From Molanna angustata (Eukaryota; Arthropoda; Insecta; Trichoptera; Molannidae): a DNA stretch of 64,000 nt. This document shows positions 36,013 to 47,375 of the stretch, piece by piece (the first letter of the stretch is position 1; each line of letters opens with the position of its first letter). The stretch lies in contig OY754982.1 of assembly GCA_963576475.1 (NCBI GenBank), positions 15,628,217 to 15,692,216 of the forward strand. The letters run 5' to 3'. The position numbers were made by a program, and so were the translations under genes. The notes under the pieces were generated by a model. The model searched no databases and had not been told where the DNA came from. It saw nothing but the letters and a program-made list of their open reading frames with translations.

Positions 36013-37509
36013 TATGTACAAAGGTTGATAATTCGCAATAGTATTTAAAATTGATATAAGTAGGTACACAAAAAATAGACAAAACATATAAGAATCTATG
36101 GTGCAAACGATGGCGACGGTTTCATTATATTTATATATGGATAAGAAATACGAAAAGAAGAAATATAGTCACGAAAGATTATTAAGGAAGTAGGTAGGTA
36201 CGCTTATGTGGATAAAAAGTGTAACATCAGAAGCTTATTGTGCCAATAGTCAGGTATATATTTTAGTAAGGTAAATGAGTTGTCAAAATCGACCATTTAC
36301 AAAACGATTCTTATAATATATTTTAAATTATTTATACACTAGTATCAGTAGGATGTAGGTACGTAAAAAAATGTATGACTTTACTTGCCTTCCATAGTAA
36401 ATAAACAAAACTACCAACTAAAAATTAACTCATTTAGTAAAAACTTTTGCATGTATTTAGAACATTCTTAGGTATTTTTTATTATGTTGGATTGTTTATA
36501 AAGATAAGTTATGAATGTGAAATAAGACGAATCTTTTTGTTGTAGATTTAATTAAAGAATTTCGGGTTTATTGCCGATGGTTCTGTTAATATTTTATACC
36601 CTTTCATGACTGTTTAATAAATAAAGAAATTAGTCACCCGCCGCCCTAAATAAGAAACGGTCGTTTAAAACAGGTCGAATCGAATAAGTCATTAGTGGTT
36701 TGAAAAAAACAATTATTAAAAAATATATATGTATATTAAATTCTGTCATTAAGGCCCTTGTATACCCTGGGAATACGGATGTACGCAAAATTCACATTAA
36801 ATTTCCTTATAATGTATGAAACACGAAAAGGTAAAATTTAGAGATTTTTTTAAATAGCAAGAATAGTAATTAAAATATTATAATAATAAAAAACTCAGCC
36901 GGTAGATTTTCATATTCTCTTTCGATTGAATTAAAAATCTACTTCATAGGCTTTGTAGTTTTTAGTTAATTACAATGATAAAATAAAAAAAAGGACTTAC
37001 TAAAAATAATTTTACAAGAAAAGTAGGTAGGTAGGTACTAATCAAATTAAAATTTCAAAAAACTCAAGTTAACTGTCAAAATACTAATAATATCATTTTC
37101 AAGATTTTTCTCTTAACATTTATTAAAAATTACAAGTAATAATTCGTTTTAACCTACTTATTTACAGACATTTTTAAGATTGTTCAAACTTACCAAAAAA
37201 ATTGACAGATACCAACTTATATTATTTCAAACTATTATCATCAAATAGATAGGTAGGTACTTACATAGAGAAAAATCCTGTAATTCACATAATTGTTTTT
37301 AATGTAAAAATACGTGTATAATAATTTTATAAGCACTTGCACTACCTAGATGTATTTTGGGTTATATCACACGACACAGTGAAGCAATACTGATAAAAGG
37401 AGATAACAGCATCTCCCTTATATTTATACGCGAGAAAAATCATCCCTTCCAATACAAGGGTGGAACTAAATACACAGGGTGGACCAAAACAATATGATCT
37501 ATAAAACTC
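36013..37509. other. AT-rich sequence, no gene seen
   Basis: No coding signal. Several TAGGTAGGTAC microsatellite-like motifs (36190, 37024, 37251). Confidence 0.45.
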
Positions 37510-38695
37510 CAAGACAAATTTTTATAAGAAAAAAAAGTTGTTTCGGTCTTAGTTTTTAGTTTTGATATTGCATGCCTAGTCTCGGTTTTGGTTTTGCAAG
37601 TCTTGCAACATTTTTAGTGTTGAGCAAATGCAAAACCAAGACCAATACCGGGGCGTTCGTGGTCTCGCACACCCGGTTTGGTCTTGTTGTTGGTCTTGCA
37701 TACCCGGTCTTGGCCTTGGCATTGCAAGTCTAACAACTTTGACTTAAAATATTTATAATTTTTCTTTTAAAATTCAGGATATAGTTACAATTAAATATGA
37801 CATAAACATTTATTTATGTTTTTAAGAACAGGTATTATGTGGATAGTAAATTGTGTCCGAAAATTGTGCCCTTTTACCGAATGGATAATTGAACGTGAGG
37901 ACAATTGACCGTGGGGACAATTTACCGTGGGGACAGTTGACCGTACGGACAATTGACCGTGAGGACAATTTATCGTATGGACAATTGACCGAATGGACAA
38001 TTTATCTTGAAAAATAAAAAAAGCAAGAATAAGTTTAAGAAGATACCTCTCCATTTAAATTTTTTAAAATGTAGCAAATAAGAACTACATAATTACCACT
38101 TATTTTGTAAAATTTAGGTTTAATCACTGCCGACATATTGGATTTCTCGTAGTATTTTGAAATTAAAAAAATAAGGCAATCGGTTTGTCGCCATAAACGA
38201 ATATTTTTTGCACGCAATTTATTTAATTCATACGAAAAAAGGAAGTTTTTTCTGTTATTAAAAATAGTTTCCGCACGGTGAATTGTCCATGCGATAAATT
38301 GTCCTCACGGTCAATCATCCGTACGGTCAACTGTCCCCACGGTCAATTGTCCGTGCGGTGAATTGTCCTCACGGTCAACTGTCCATACGGTAAATTTTCC
38401 CCACGGTCAATTGTCCATTCGGTAAAAAGGGCGTACGATCAATTGTCCACGGATAATCGGCTACGGTCAATTGTCAATTGTCCACGGTTAATCGGCTACG
38501 GTCAATTGTCCGGGAATCATAAATTGCTTACTTTAAATTTATAATAAGTTTATAAAATTATGCGATATGGGAAGACTCTTCGTTAACGTCTGGTCTTGGT
38601 CAAGCACCACCCGGTCTTAGTATTGGTCTTGCAAGTATCATAAGACCACGACCAAGACTTTTAGACTTGCAAGATTTTTCTCATCATTAGCAACA
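37510..38695. repeat. GGTCTTG-rich repeat interrupted by the Foldback-like element
   Basis: The words GGTCTTG, CAAGACC and GCAAGTCTTGCAA recur at 37540-37735 and again at 38583-38690. The 16-bp-array element sits between them. The two flanks look like halves of one simple-sequence-derived repeat. Confidence 0.55.
37875..38512. mobile_element. Foldback-like element with inverted arrays of 16-bp subrepeats
   Basis: The left arm (37875-38005) is about eight tandem 16-base units of the type GACCGTGGGGACAATT. The right arm (38275-38512) is about ten units in the opposite orientation (AATTGTCCTCACGGTC type) plus two 28-base units with 'acggataatcggctacggtc'. The centre of ~270 bases has no recognisable gene. 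Long terminal inverted repeats built of short tandem subrepeats are the hallmark of Foldback-type elements in flies; the sequence itself is not one I recognise. Confidence 0.75.
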
Positions 38696-38879
38696 TTCAA
38701 CAGTTTTTTTTTATTTGAAGGTTGGTTAATACAAAGAAACACGAAAACAAAATTAATAAAAAAAATATACGATGTCATGTAGATAGCTGTTACTTACTTA
38801 ATATTAATAATAAAAAATGTCTCGACGAGTCTCGATCTTGATTTTGTAAGCTTAGTCAATTTTGTTTATCCCCTTCTAT

Positions 38880-39602
38880 GATATACCAGTGTGCACAGTG
38901 TGGAATCCTCAATATAATGTATATGTCGATCAAATAGAGCGTGTTCAAAAGAAGTTTGTGAAACACCTCGACTACAGATCACACACTTACTCCCCGGACT
39001 ACTCATATCGCTGTGTTAAGTATTCTCTACCCACCTCACAGAAGAGACGCACAATAAGAGACATAATGTTTTTATACAATATATTGAATAATCGCGTCGA
39101 TACTCCTAAATTATTAGAAAAAATTAATCTCAGAGTTCCTGCACGTCTGACAAGGAGTGACCGTTTATTCAGTATGCCTGTTGTACGAACAAACTACGCA
39201 GGGAATGCATTTATTTATAGATCATGTAATCAGTTTGATTAAAAGTTCGCGGATTTTGACATGTTTGGCCCACCGGCCATTTTTAGGAAGATGTTGAGGC
39301 ATTCGTAACGGTGATTTTCCTTTCCAAATTTTTCCCATTCCTATTCATAGTCCTGTCCTTATTTCCTAGCTTGTCCATTGTTTAATTAATTTTGACTGAT
39401 CTTATTTTAATTGTTTTTTTTTAATTGTTTTTTTTTTATCTTTCTTTGTCTTTTTTGTTTTTGTTTTTCTTTCGTAAGATCGTAATTTAGTAATTGGTGT
39501 TACTATTTTGGTTTTTATGTTTAGTAATTAAATTTGAATTTATATGTATATTTAAAAAAACTGTCTGTAACCTTGAATAAATAAAATAAAAATAAAAAAA
39601 AA
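38880..39602 (+). pseudogene. LINE C-terminal remnant (CR1/Jockey-like) with poly(A)-rich tail
   Basis: Reads CTVWNPQYNVYVDQIERVQK, KFVKHLDYRSH, RRTIRDIMFLYNILNNRVD, LLEKINLRVPARLTRSDRLF and TNYAGNAFIYRSCNQFD. This is the conserved C-terminal block after the reverse transcriptase in CR1/Jockey LINEs, in one open frame to the stop at 39240-39242. A T-rich 3' UTR ends in 'ataaataaaataaaaataaa' at 39577-39602. 5'-truncated. Confidence 0.85.
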
Positions 39603-40040
39603 ATACCTACATAATAATTGTAAGTGGACAGTATTATAAATTTTCAATGAGGTAACAAATAATATATTTACATTTTATAATGCTCACATAATTATTTTGA
39701 CTATCATGTATCCTTTTCTGTGTATATTCATGTGGTTTTAGAATAATATATCGAAATTATACTATTATAATAAAACGTTTAAATTAATTTAAATCAAAAA
39801 AATATAATAATAGACATATTTTTTCGACTCACCTTGTATGTATGTTTTCCTTTGTCCTCAGCTGGATGCTGCGATTTGGACCCGCCCACTGTTTCGTCCA
39901 ACCAATGGGCGTGATATGCTGTAGCCACTCCTATCGATCGTTATCTTGGATTTGATTATTTCATTAACAACTACCTACTTATTGAAATGTAAAAGTGTAG
40001 ACGTAGAACTAAGAGTCAAGAGAAACATATTTTTTTACTA
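39603..40040. other. AT-rich sequence with a short GC-richer patch
   Basis: A patch near 39858-39930 ('gctggatgctgcgatttgga', 'caccaatgggcg'-like) has no assignable function. No gene seen. Confidence 0.4.
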
Positions 40041-40644
40041 GTTGCATGTAACACATAAGATATTAGCGATAGTATGTATAGTTGAAGAATAAGTACCAAA
40101 CTATAAACCCATAAATCCAAATTATTGAATATTTTAAGATATTTAGTTTTCTATACAACACATGTAGGTATGTATGTCAAGATAGGATAGTATGGAGGTC
40201 AGTCCTTTTTTCCTACCCGGACTAAGAAAACAGCATGATGGTATGTTTGGAGATTTAGTATCAAACTATTAAGGGCCGAATTTATAGACCATTGTCAGTG
40301 CTCAAGTCAATACTTAGCACACATAAATGTATGGAATTTGCAATGCTAAGCATTGAGAAAATTCTTAGTATGTTTTATAAATTCGGGCCCAAGACTTCTT
40401 ACATATTGTGTACAGACAACTGCCATACAAATTGTATGAAGCGATGTCGTCACTAAATTCAATTTTTATAAAAATTGTTAAAAAAAAACTTAAGATGTAC
40501 TACTAGAATGTTAATATTTTTTATAGAAAATTAAATTATCTAGTTGGGGTGTGCATTCAAAATTTTCAGCATTCTAGCTTTTATGGTTTCTGAGATATAC
40601 GGAAAAATAAAGTATAAATTCAAAATGTTAATAACCCCTGACTT

Positions 40645-41902
40645 GGGCATGAAAAATAAACTTTGCTTTGCTCCTAATAAGACATATGGCTTGGTGTTCA
40701 AAGGCTTACTTCAAAGACAGCCGTCTATTAAGTTCTTAGGAACTAATGTAAGTTTTCGGGATCAACTAACTTGCTTAGGAGTTGTTCTGGAAAGAGGACC
40801 GAGTTTTAAAAATCATGCACGATTGTGTGTCGACAAAGCTAAGTCTGCTTTTTTAAAAATCTCACACATCGCCAAGGCAAAATGGGGTTTACAGTTTCGA
40901 GTCTCTTGTCTTTTCTATAAGGCAGTTTACCTCGGCATTGCTTGCTATGCGACTGGCTGTTGGTCTCACGCTTGTGAGCTTCAACATATACGTAGAATTT
41001 TGCTCTCAGGTCAAAGATTCGCTCTTATAGCTTTGTCCAAAGCATATGGTACGAGTCCTACCGAAGCATTGCCTATATTGACGGGCATGACACCCTTGGA
41101 TCTGGAGATGCAGCGTAGAGGTGCTATTTTCAATCTAATGCGGGGTCGTTCTTCTGTAATTGGAAATGTTCTTCTTTTCCCTCCTGAGGGCCGAATGTCA
41201 CGCAGTGATCTTGAAAGAAGTGTTTTCGAAAATTTGCTGAATATCTGGCAGTCCCGTTGGATGGCTTGCTCAGTGGGAAGAATATCGTTTTTATTTTTTC
41301 CTGACGTGAGGACTCGACTTAAATCTTCTTGGGTTGTCCCCGACTTCTGGACTTCTCAATTTTTCACAGGACACGGAAATTTCAAGAGTTATCTTCACCG
41401 ATTTAATATTGCCCCCTCCGCCTCATGTCAGTTCTGTCAGTGCCCAAACCAAACTTCGGAACATATCCTGTGGGAGTGTTGCCACCCAATGGTGTCCTCT
41501 TTTAGATCGGAGCTCCTCGTTGCTGTCCGTGGGCCTCTTCAAGGTCCCATTGGTCACGCGGATTTTGTAATCTCGAAGAACAATTTTAAAGCCTTTAAAA
41601 AGTTTTGTCATAGTTATGGTGCTTTACTATTGTTAGATTCCCAGTAGGTTATTTTTTTTACAGAGATCTTGCTCATACCCCTGATATTTCTCATTTATAA
41701 GATCTGAAGTCCCCGAGTGTGAATCCTCCATTCACATTCGTCGATTTTTCTTTTGCACTATGGTGCCGAGATTACTAATCTAGAGGGCTCCATGAGCTAC
41801 TTTTCGTGCTATGCATTTTTTTTCTTGTCGCTCACTTAGCGTTCTGTGAAGGGGCCGTTTATAGTCCCCATATGCAGAGCGGGTGGTGGTGGGAGTAGCA
41901 AA
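40645..41902 (+). mobile_element. 5'-truncated R1-clade LINE with 12-bp target duplication
   Basis: The insertion is bounded by AACCCCTGACTT on both sides (40633-40644 and 41903-41914). It carries the C-terminal part of ORF2 and a ~255-base 3' UTR; a related 3' UTR fragment is at 7168-7270. No poly(A) tail is evident, which fits R1-type elements. Confidence 0.85.
40646..41647 (+). CDS. R1-type LINE ORF2 C-terminal region (truncated)
   Basis: An open frame of ~333 codons without a defect, but lacking endonuclease and most of the reverse transcriptase because the copy is 5'-truncated. It holds the post-RT region (KFLGTNVSFRDQLTCLGVVL onward, then ALSKAYGTSPTEALPILTGM) and the terminal FFTGHGNFKSYLHRF followed by a CCHC knuckle C-x2-C-x8-H-x4-C (CQFCQCPNQTSEHILWEC). 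The knuckle and the TGHG..SYL.RF string are typical of R1-group LINEs. The frame stays open upstream into repeat A as far as an ATG at 40544; those first ~34 residues are not LINE protein. It cannot mobilise itself. The intact frame suggests a young insertion. Confidence 0.8.
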   Translation, partial: GMKNKLCFAPNKTYGLVFKGLLQRQPSIKFLGTNVSFRDQLTCLGVVLERGPSFKNHARLCVDKAKSAFLKISHIAKAKWGLQFRVSCLFYKAVYLGIACYATGCWSHACELQHIRRILLSGQRFALIALSKAYGTSPTEALPILTGMTPLDLEMQRRGAIFNLMRGRSSVIGNVLLFPPEGRMSRSDLERSVFENLLNIWQSRWMACSVGRISFLFFPDVRTRLKSSWVVPDFWTSQFFTGHGNFKSYLHRFNIAPSASCQFCQCPNQTSEHILWECCHPMVSSFRSELLVAVRGPLQGPIGHADFVISKNNFKAFKKFCHSYGALLLLDSQ

Positions 41903-42196
41903 AACCCCTGACTTAAACAAAAATTTTATATTCTGAGTACAAAAGTTTTGTAGGCCTATAACTGTTAATATATTCTGAAATTTTGGGCTCTGTTAATTGA
42001 GCGGATCAAAAGTTATAAGGGAAGGACGGACACACACACACGAAATGTTCTACTCCGAATTCTGAGTAAATCCGTATATAGAACATAATATGTGCTGCAA
42101 AGCCTCTAAGTTTTTTGTGAAAAATGTAGACCCTGCATACAATCTCACGTGTCCTGTCGATATGTTAAAAGAACAAAGTTCTCTCGACAGTTGGAT

Positions 42197-42509
42197 TACC
42201 TAATTGTTATAAAATGTGAAGGAAATTGTGATTTTTTTGAAGTTCCTTTTATAAATTTATATATCTTCTTATTGTAGCAAAAAGTGCAATCACAATTTTG
42301 TTTTAAATCCGGTGCTGATTGAATATTGAAATTCGTAAAAGTAAACAATTAAACTTCATAATATTTTTTTCAATACTTCATAATAACTGCGATTTACAAG
42401 AGCGCGATGCATATAAATTGGGTTCAAAAAGTTATCTAGTTATCTATTTATACATGCGTAATGCTGAGAAAACTGCTACTTAGGTACATATCGTATTGTT
42501 TACCACCTC
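42197..42509. other. AT-rich sequence, no gene seen
   Basis: Nothing supported on either strand. Confidence 0.5.
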
Positions 42510-42823
42510 CAGGGCCGGATAAACGTGTTTTTGCGCCCGTAGCAATATATTTGATTCCGCCCCCCCCCCCCATTTTTTATGGAATTTTAAATATAGAACA
42601 ATTTAAAATTATGTAAAATCACATCGGGTCTAAAATGAGTAAGAGGGATTTTTTACATACACATCAGCATGCAGAGCCTCTATCCGGGTAAGCAATGAGA
42701 ACCAAGCGTCATACCTGCGGATTTTCGATTTATATGATTAACATTTTAGAATCTTAAGCGCCCTTTTTAAGACAACCGCCCTGACTTCTTGTTCCTGATT
42801 GTTCTATGATTTATCCGGCCCTG
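42510..42823. mobile_element. MITE with CAGGGCCGGATAAA ends (hAT-like)
   Basis: CAGGGCCGGATAAA at the left is mirrored by TTTATCCGGCCCTG at the right, a 14-bp perfect TIR starting CAGGG as in many hAT elements. The interior has a run of C at 42559-42570 and no coding capacity. An 8-bp target duplication expected for hAT is not visible, so the class is tentative. Confidence 0.7.
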
Positions 42824-43148
42824 CAACTTTGCACCGAAAAAAGTATAAATATTTATATATAATAAAAAATCAGCAATTAAAAAAAATCTACGGAACTATA
42901 CCTATACATATTATAATATCTTATATAATTCAAACACTTAGTTAAATTAATATTTAAGTATCTACACTAGCTTTCAATGGGGCAATAATTTAGAAGTATG
43001 TACTTTTTTATTTTGCTGTAAAAAAAGAAGAAAAAAAAATTCAAATATAAAATAAATAAAATTTGTAGGTTGGTAGGTACCTAAGTACAATATCTGCAAA
43101 TTATTCAAAACGATTGTTTTTTTAATAATTAGTGATATCTACTTATTT

Positions 43149-43746
<598 letters not shown>

Positions 43747-43796
43747 GATTTTTTAACCATTAGAGATTATTCATTACAAATAAAAACAACAAAAAA

Positions 43797-43868
43797 TTCC
43801 GGTACCGGGAATCGAACCCGAGCCTCCTGGGTGAGAGCCAGGTATCCTAGCCACTAGACCATACCGGA
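43797..43868 (-). tRNA. tRNA-Glu (anticodon CTC)
   Basis: Transfer RNA for GAG codons. The minus strand forms a 72-nt cloverleaf: acceptor TCCGGTA/TACCGGA, discriminator A, A box TGGTCTAGTGGCTAGG, anticodon stem CCTGG/CCAGG around loop CTCTCAC, B box GGTTCGATTCC. No intron and no encoded CCA. Only ~55 bases separate it from the giant TA repeat. Pairing is complete, so I call it a gene and not a SINE head. Confidence 0.93.
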
Positions 43869-44060
43869 GATGTTCGCATGTCTCTTGATTTAGCAAGTAG
43901 CTCGAAAACTGTTTAAAATAGATTGAAAGTGTATTTATTGTTGACCAACCGTTTAGAAAGTGATCCCAACATGAAATAGCATATATTTCGTATTTATCTC
44001 TTCGCCAAGTGCTGTCGCTTCGCCAACCCTTTTTTGTTTACAACTTCATGAAAATAAGTA

Positions 44061-44447
44061 ACACTAATTGCACCCTGTGCCTACCATTGGCGGTTTTTTG
44101 CCAATTGGCAATTTCTTCTTTCTAACCAGTGTTTCCAGTCCACATACATACCACCACGCCATGTCCCTCGCGGGGTAGGCAGAGAGAACCGAGCACCACA
44201 TTTTTCTATCTTGACACACATTCGTCGGCTCGTCAACATTCATGCATCGTCTCATACACGTTCATCTGTTGTTCATGTTTCTTAGATTTTCGTCTTTCAG
44301 AATATCGTTTACATGGTCGTGCCATCCTTTTCTTTGAAACCTATGACTATGAGATCATAGGTTTCAAAGAAAAAGAAATAATAAGAAATGATTTTTAAAA
44401 TATGCTGAACCCAGGATGCCGTCACAGAAGCCAAACGACTAACCATA
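44061..44447 (-). mobile_element. SINE family 2, copy 5, split by another repeat
   Basis: The distal half is at 44061-44144 ('aattgcaccctgtgc', 'ttctaaccagtgtttccag') and the head half at 44404-44447 ('tgaacccaggatgcc', 'acagaagccaaacgactaac'). Between them (44145-44403) is unrelated sequence beginning 'ccaccacgccatgtccctcg' and ending in a palindrome CTTTGAAACCTATGA/TCATAGGTTTCAAAG (44332-44371). Confidence 0.7.
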
Positions 44448-44461
44448 TTTTCAATTTGATG

Positions 44462-44988
44462 TTATTTTATTTTATTTTATTTTATTTTATTTTATTTTAT
44501 TTTATTTTATTTTATTTTATTTTATTTTATTTTATTTTATTTTATTTTATTTTATTTTATTTTATTTTATTTTATTTTATTTTATTTTATTTTATTTTAT
44601 TTTATTTTATTTTATTTTATTTTATTTTATTTTATTTTATTTTATTTTATTTTATTTTATTTTATTTTATTTTATTTTATTTTATTTTATTTTATTTTAT
44701 TTTATTTTATTTTATTTTATTTTATTTTATTTTATTTTATTTTATTTTATTTTATTTTATTTTATTTTATTTTATTTTATTTTATTTTATTTTATTTTAT
44801 TTTATTTTATTTTATTTTATTTTATTTTATTTTATTTTATTTTATTTTATTTTATTTTATTTTATTTTATTTTATTTTATTTTATTTTATTTTATTTTAT
44901 TTTATTTTATTTTATTTTATTTTATTTTATTTTATTTTATTTTATTTTATTTTATTTTATTTTATTTTATTTTATTTTATTTTATTTT
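44462..44988. repeat. (TTTTA)n microsatellite, ~527 bp
   Basis: About 105 uninterrupted TTTTA units with no substitution that I can see until the final TTTTTA. The 207-residue frame across it is an artefact. Read on the minus strand it is (TAAAA)n, similar to the AAAAT tail of the LINE at 35198-35225, so it may have grown from a retroelement tail. Confidence 0.98.
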
Positions 44989-46072
44989 TAGTTACTGCTG
45001 TCGGTATTTAAAATGCACTTTTTGATTTTTTTATTTTTGGTTGTCTCTTCACCCGTAAAGAGTGTTCTCAGCCATTTAAGTTTAATATCCTTAAATAGTC
45101 TAAATATAAGAAAAAATAAAGTTATTTTTGTTTATTTATTTAATTTTATTTCAATTTTGTGTACCTACAGTGTTTTGATTTTAATGTCGTTAATTTTGAT
45201 GAATTAGTTTTAATTTTGTGTGTGTCGAAAATATTTTGTTTTTATGAAATGGAGTGTTTGAATCAAAAAGCCATTACACACAATTATCTACTAGTAGATT
45301 CAAAATATTTACCTAGTTACCCATATTAATTTAAAATAATGCTTTTCCGATTATATTTAAAAGGGTAGAGTCATTCTATATTTTTGTTTGATTGCTACTG
45401 AATGTATTTTAAGGTTTATAATACAACATTTTATCGATCAGGATAAAATGCCTTTGCTTTGCAACCAATTTGTTATGTTCGACCGGGAAACACATTATGT
45501 TTTTTAATAGCGTGACAAGAAACGGAAAATTATTCAGGAATTTTCCTCAAAGAAAAGGACTCGAAGGAGTACGGAAGCATTGGTGTAATATTGAAATGGC
45601 GTCGCCATAGTAGCAAATATCCTGTTTGGCCAATATTATCCTGTGCATTTACAATTTCCACGTTGTCGTAATGAATTCAGTTCTCTTTTTAAAAATCAGC
45701 ATTGCGGGCTGCGTTAAAATTATGTGATTTAATAACAATATACCGCGTTTATTTTCAGTTGTTTTGTTCTAGATCACATCATGATTTATTTTTGCCGCGT
45801 TAAATAATCTATGGTCATTCAAAAATAATATATTTATGGATAATTAATTATGTAGAACATCGCGAATTTTTCATTGTCAAATTGTTTTTTTGTAATAAAT
45901 TCATTTAAAAATGGAACAACGTTTCACAGATAAAATGAATATCGATTTGACAGTTTGTGTTAGGTTTTTCGATACGGGAAAATTCAGAAATTTTGTGTGT
46001 ATCTTTTATTAATAACATATAATTTGCACAAACCGTTTAAATAAAAATACATCCAATAACTGCAAGTCATCA
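44989..46072. other. Low-repeat AT-rich sequence, possible promoter region
   Basis: No repeat family found elsewhere in the window matches here. It includes a small palindrome ATGGCGTCGCCAT near 45597-45609. It precedes the candidate first exon at 46073, so it could hold a promoter and 5' UTR, but no core promoter element is convincing. Confidence 0.3.
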
Positions 46073-46099
46073 TGTCCTACAATTTTCAAGCTGGCCAGG
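46073..46099 (+). CDS. Possible first coding exon of an unknown gene
   Basis: ATG in the context CATCATGTCC opens MSYNFQAGQ and runs into CAG|GTAAAA, a reasonable splice donor. The preceding ~180 bases look like 5' UTR (no upstream ATG in this frame close by; 'tgacagtttgtgttagg' upstream). The remainder of the gene would lie to the right, but I found no second exon in the window. Nine codons are far too few to identify a protein; chance occurrence is quite possible. Confidence 0.22.
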
Positions 46100-46993
46100 T
46101 AAAAAATAATTATATTTGGTATATATTTTTTAATACATTTTTAATACACGTGCCCACGTGCTTTTTTTAATTATTTGGTATGTTGTGTCAATTTTTATAG
46201 CAAGTAGCATTAATTGATGTAACTTTTTATTTATTTTAAGTAGTTTTTGTACTTTTCACATTGATATATTTAATATATTTTCTCTAGCGTATTATACAAT
46301 GTTCATAACATATCGCAAGTGATGTCTATATAATTATGTCAAATAATGTATGTAGGAATCTTTTGATAAATATTTATGGCATTGTATTTGTTTTCGAAAT
46401 TATAGAATTATACACATAGAATTATGTATATTATAATTCTATGATTATACATAAATAAATACCAGATCGAATATTTATACATATTATGCGGCTTTATGTG
46501 TGTAAATTGTGATTTAATAAAATTGCTATTGGTAATTTGGCTTTTAAATGGGAAAAAAGTTATTCGCAAACTTGCCAACTCGGACATTTATGTATAATTA
46601 TTTCTTCATACATTATAATTTTTTTATTTTTTCTAAGCGTTTCCCGGAAAAATGAATATTTTTCCCGTAATCTGTATAATATTATTTATCTATAATAGAC
46701 AAAAAATCAACTAAATGGGCGATTTAGGCCACTTGTAAAATTACCACCATTTCTTAGTTCTTGTTGATATACAAAATATAAATAAATATATAACGATGAT
46801 AATTAAATATCGTATAATTTTTTTATTGCAATTTTTATTCAATAAGCTAACTTGATCATAAGTTCAATTATTGCAAAGGACTAGAATTATTACTTCTAAG
46901 CTTTGATTTGCGATGGATATAATAAGTAGGTAGGTATAAATGCGAGAAAATGAAAAAAATAGATTCTACTGTGAATAAAAATGCTGTAAGGCA
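46100..46993. other. AT-rich sequence, no gene seen
   Basis: Contains an AT palindrome near 46405-46445 ('agaattatacacatagaatt' / 'attataattctatgattata'). Nothing else supported. Confidence 0.45.
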
Positions 46994-47270
46994 CCGGCTT
47001 AGAATAGTGCCTCCACTCTTTTCTATTACTGTTTTCGAGTGTCCCGTAAGAGCCGGGTAATCGAAAATACAACAGGCAACAATAACATCTGACATAGTTC
47101 AGCAATGAGGTTCACCACCCATTCTGAATGTAGTGCCTTTTTAGGTGAGACGAGACTGGTGTGTGGGTATACACATATGTGTTGTGCTCCCTTTTATAAT
47201 GCAGTGCACACCCGCACACCTTTCGCTGGTTACCCCACATTGTGGGATATGCCGTGATGGTATGAATGAA
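46994..47270. repeat. Dispersed repeat family B, copy 2
   Basis: The most complete copy: from CCGGCTTAGAATAGTG to 'cacattgtgggatatgccgtgatggtatg', followed by an ATGA-type microsatellite (ATGAATGAATGAATG). Compare 296-655 and 5766-5840. Confidence 0.75.
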
Positions 47271-47375
47271 TGAATGTATTATAGTGTTGAGGTTTTTTCA
47301 AATTCGTGTAAATTTTACGTTCCGCTTTTTAAATATAGTTACCATTAAATTTTAACAAGACCCATACCCCCGCTT

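Larger units (their letters stand above)
40041..42196 (-). mobile_element. Repeat A, copy 3 (inverted), split by an R1-type LINE
   Basis: The reverse complement matches copy 2 from 'gttacatgcaac' through 'cgatgtcgtcac' (left of the LINE) and from 'acccctgac' through 'cctctaag' to TCGACAGTTGGAT at 42184-42196 (right). The LINE occupies 40645-41902; copy 2 shows the uninterrupted junction ('gataacccctgactggaac'). Confidence 0.8.

Noticed and set aside
37875..38512. Short regularly spaced repeats as a CRISPR array
   Set aside because: 16-base units are contiguous, without spacers, and inverted about a centre.
44402..45025. 207-residue frame of repeated FYFIL
   Set aside because: Translation of the perfect (TTTTA)n array.
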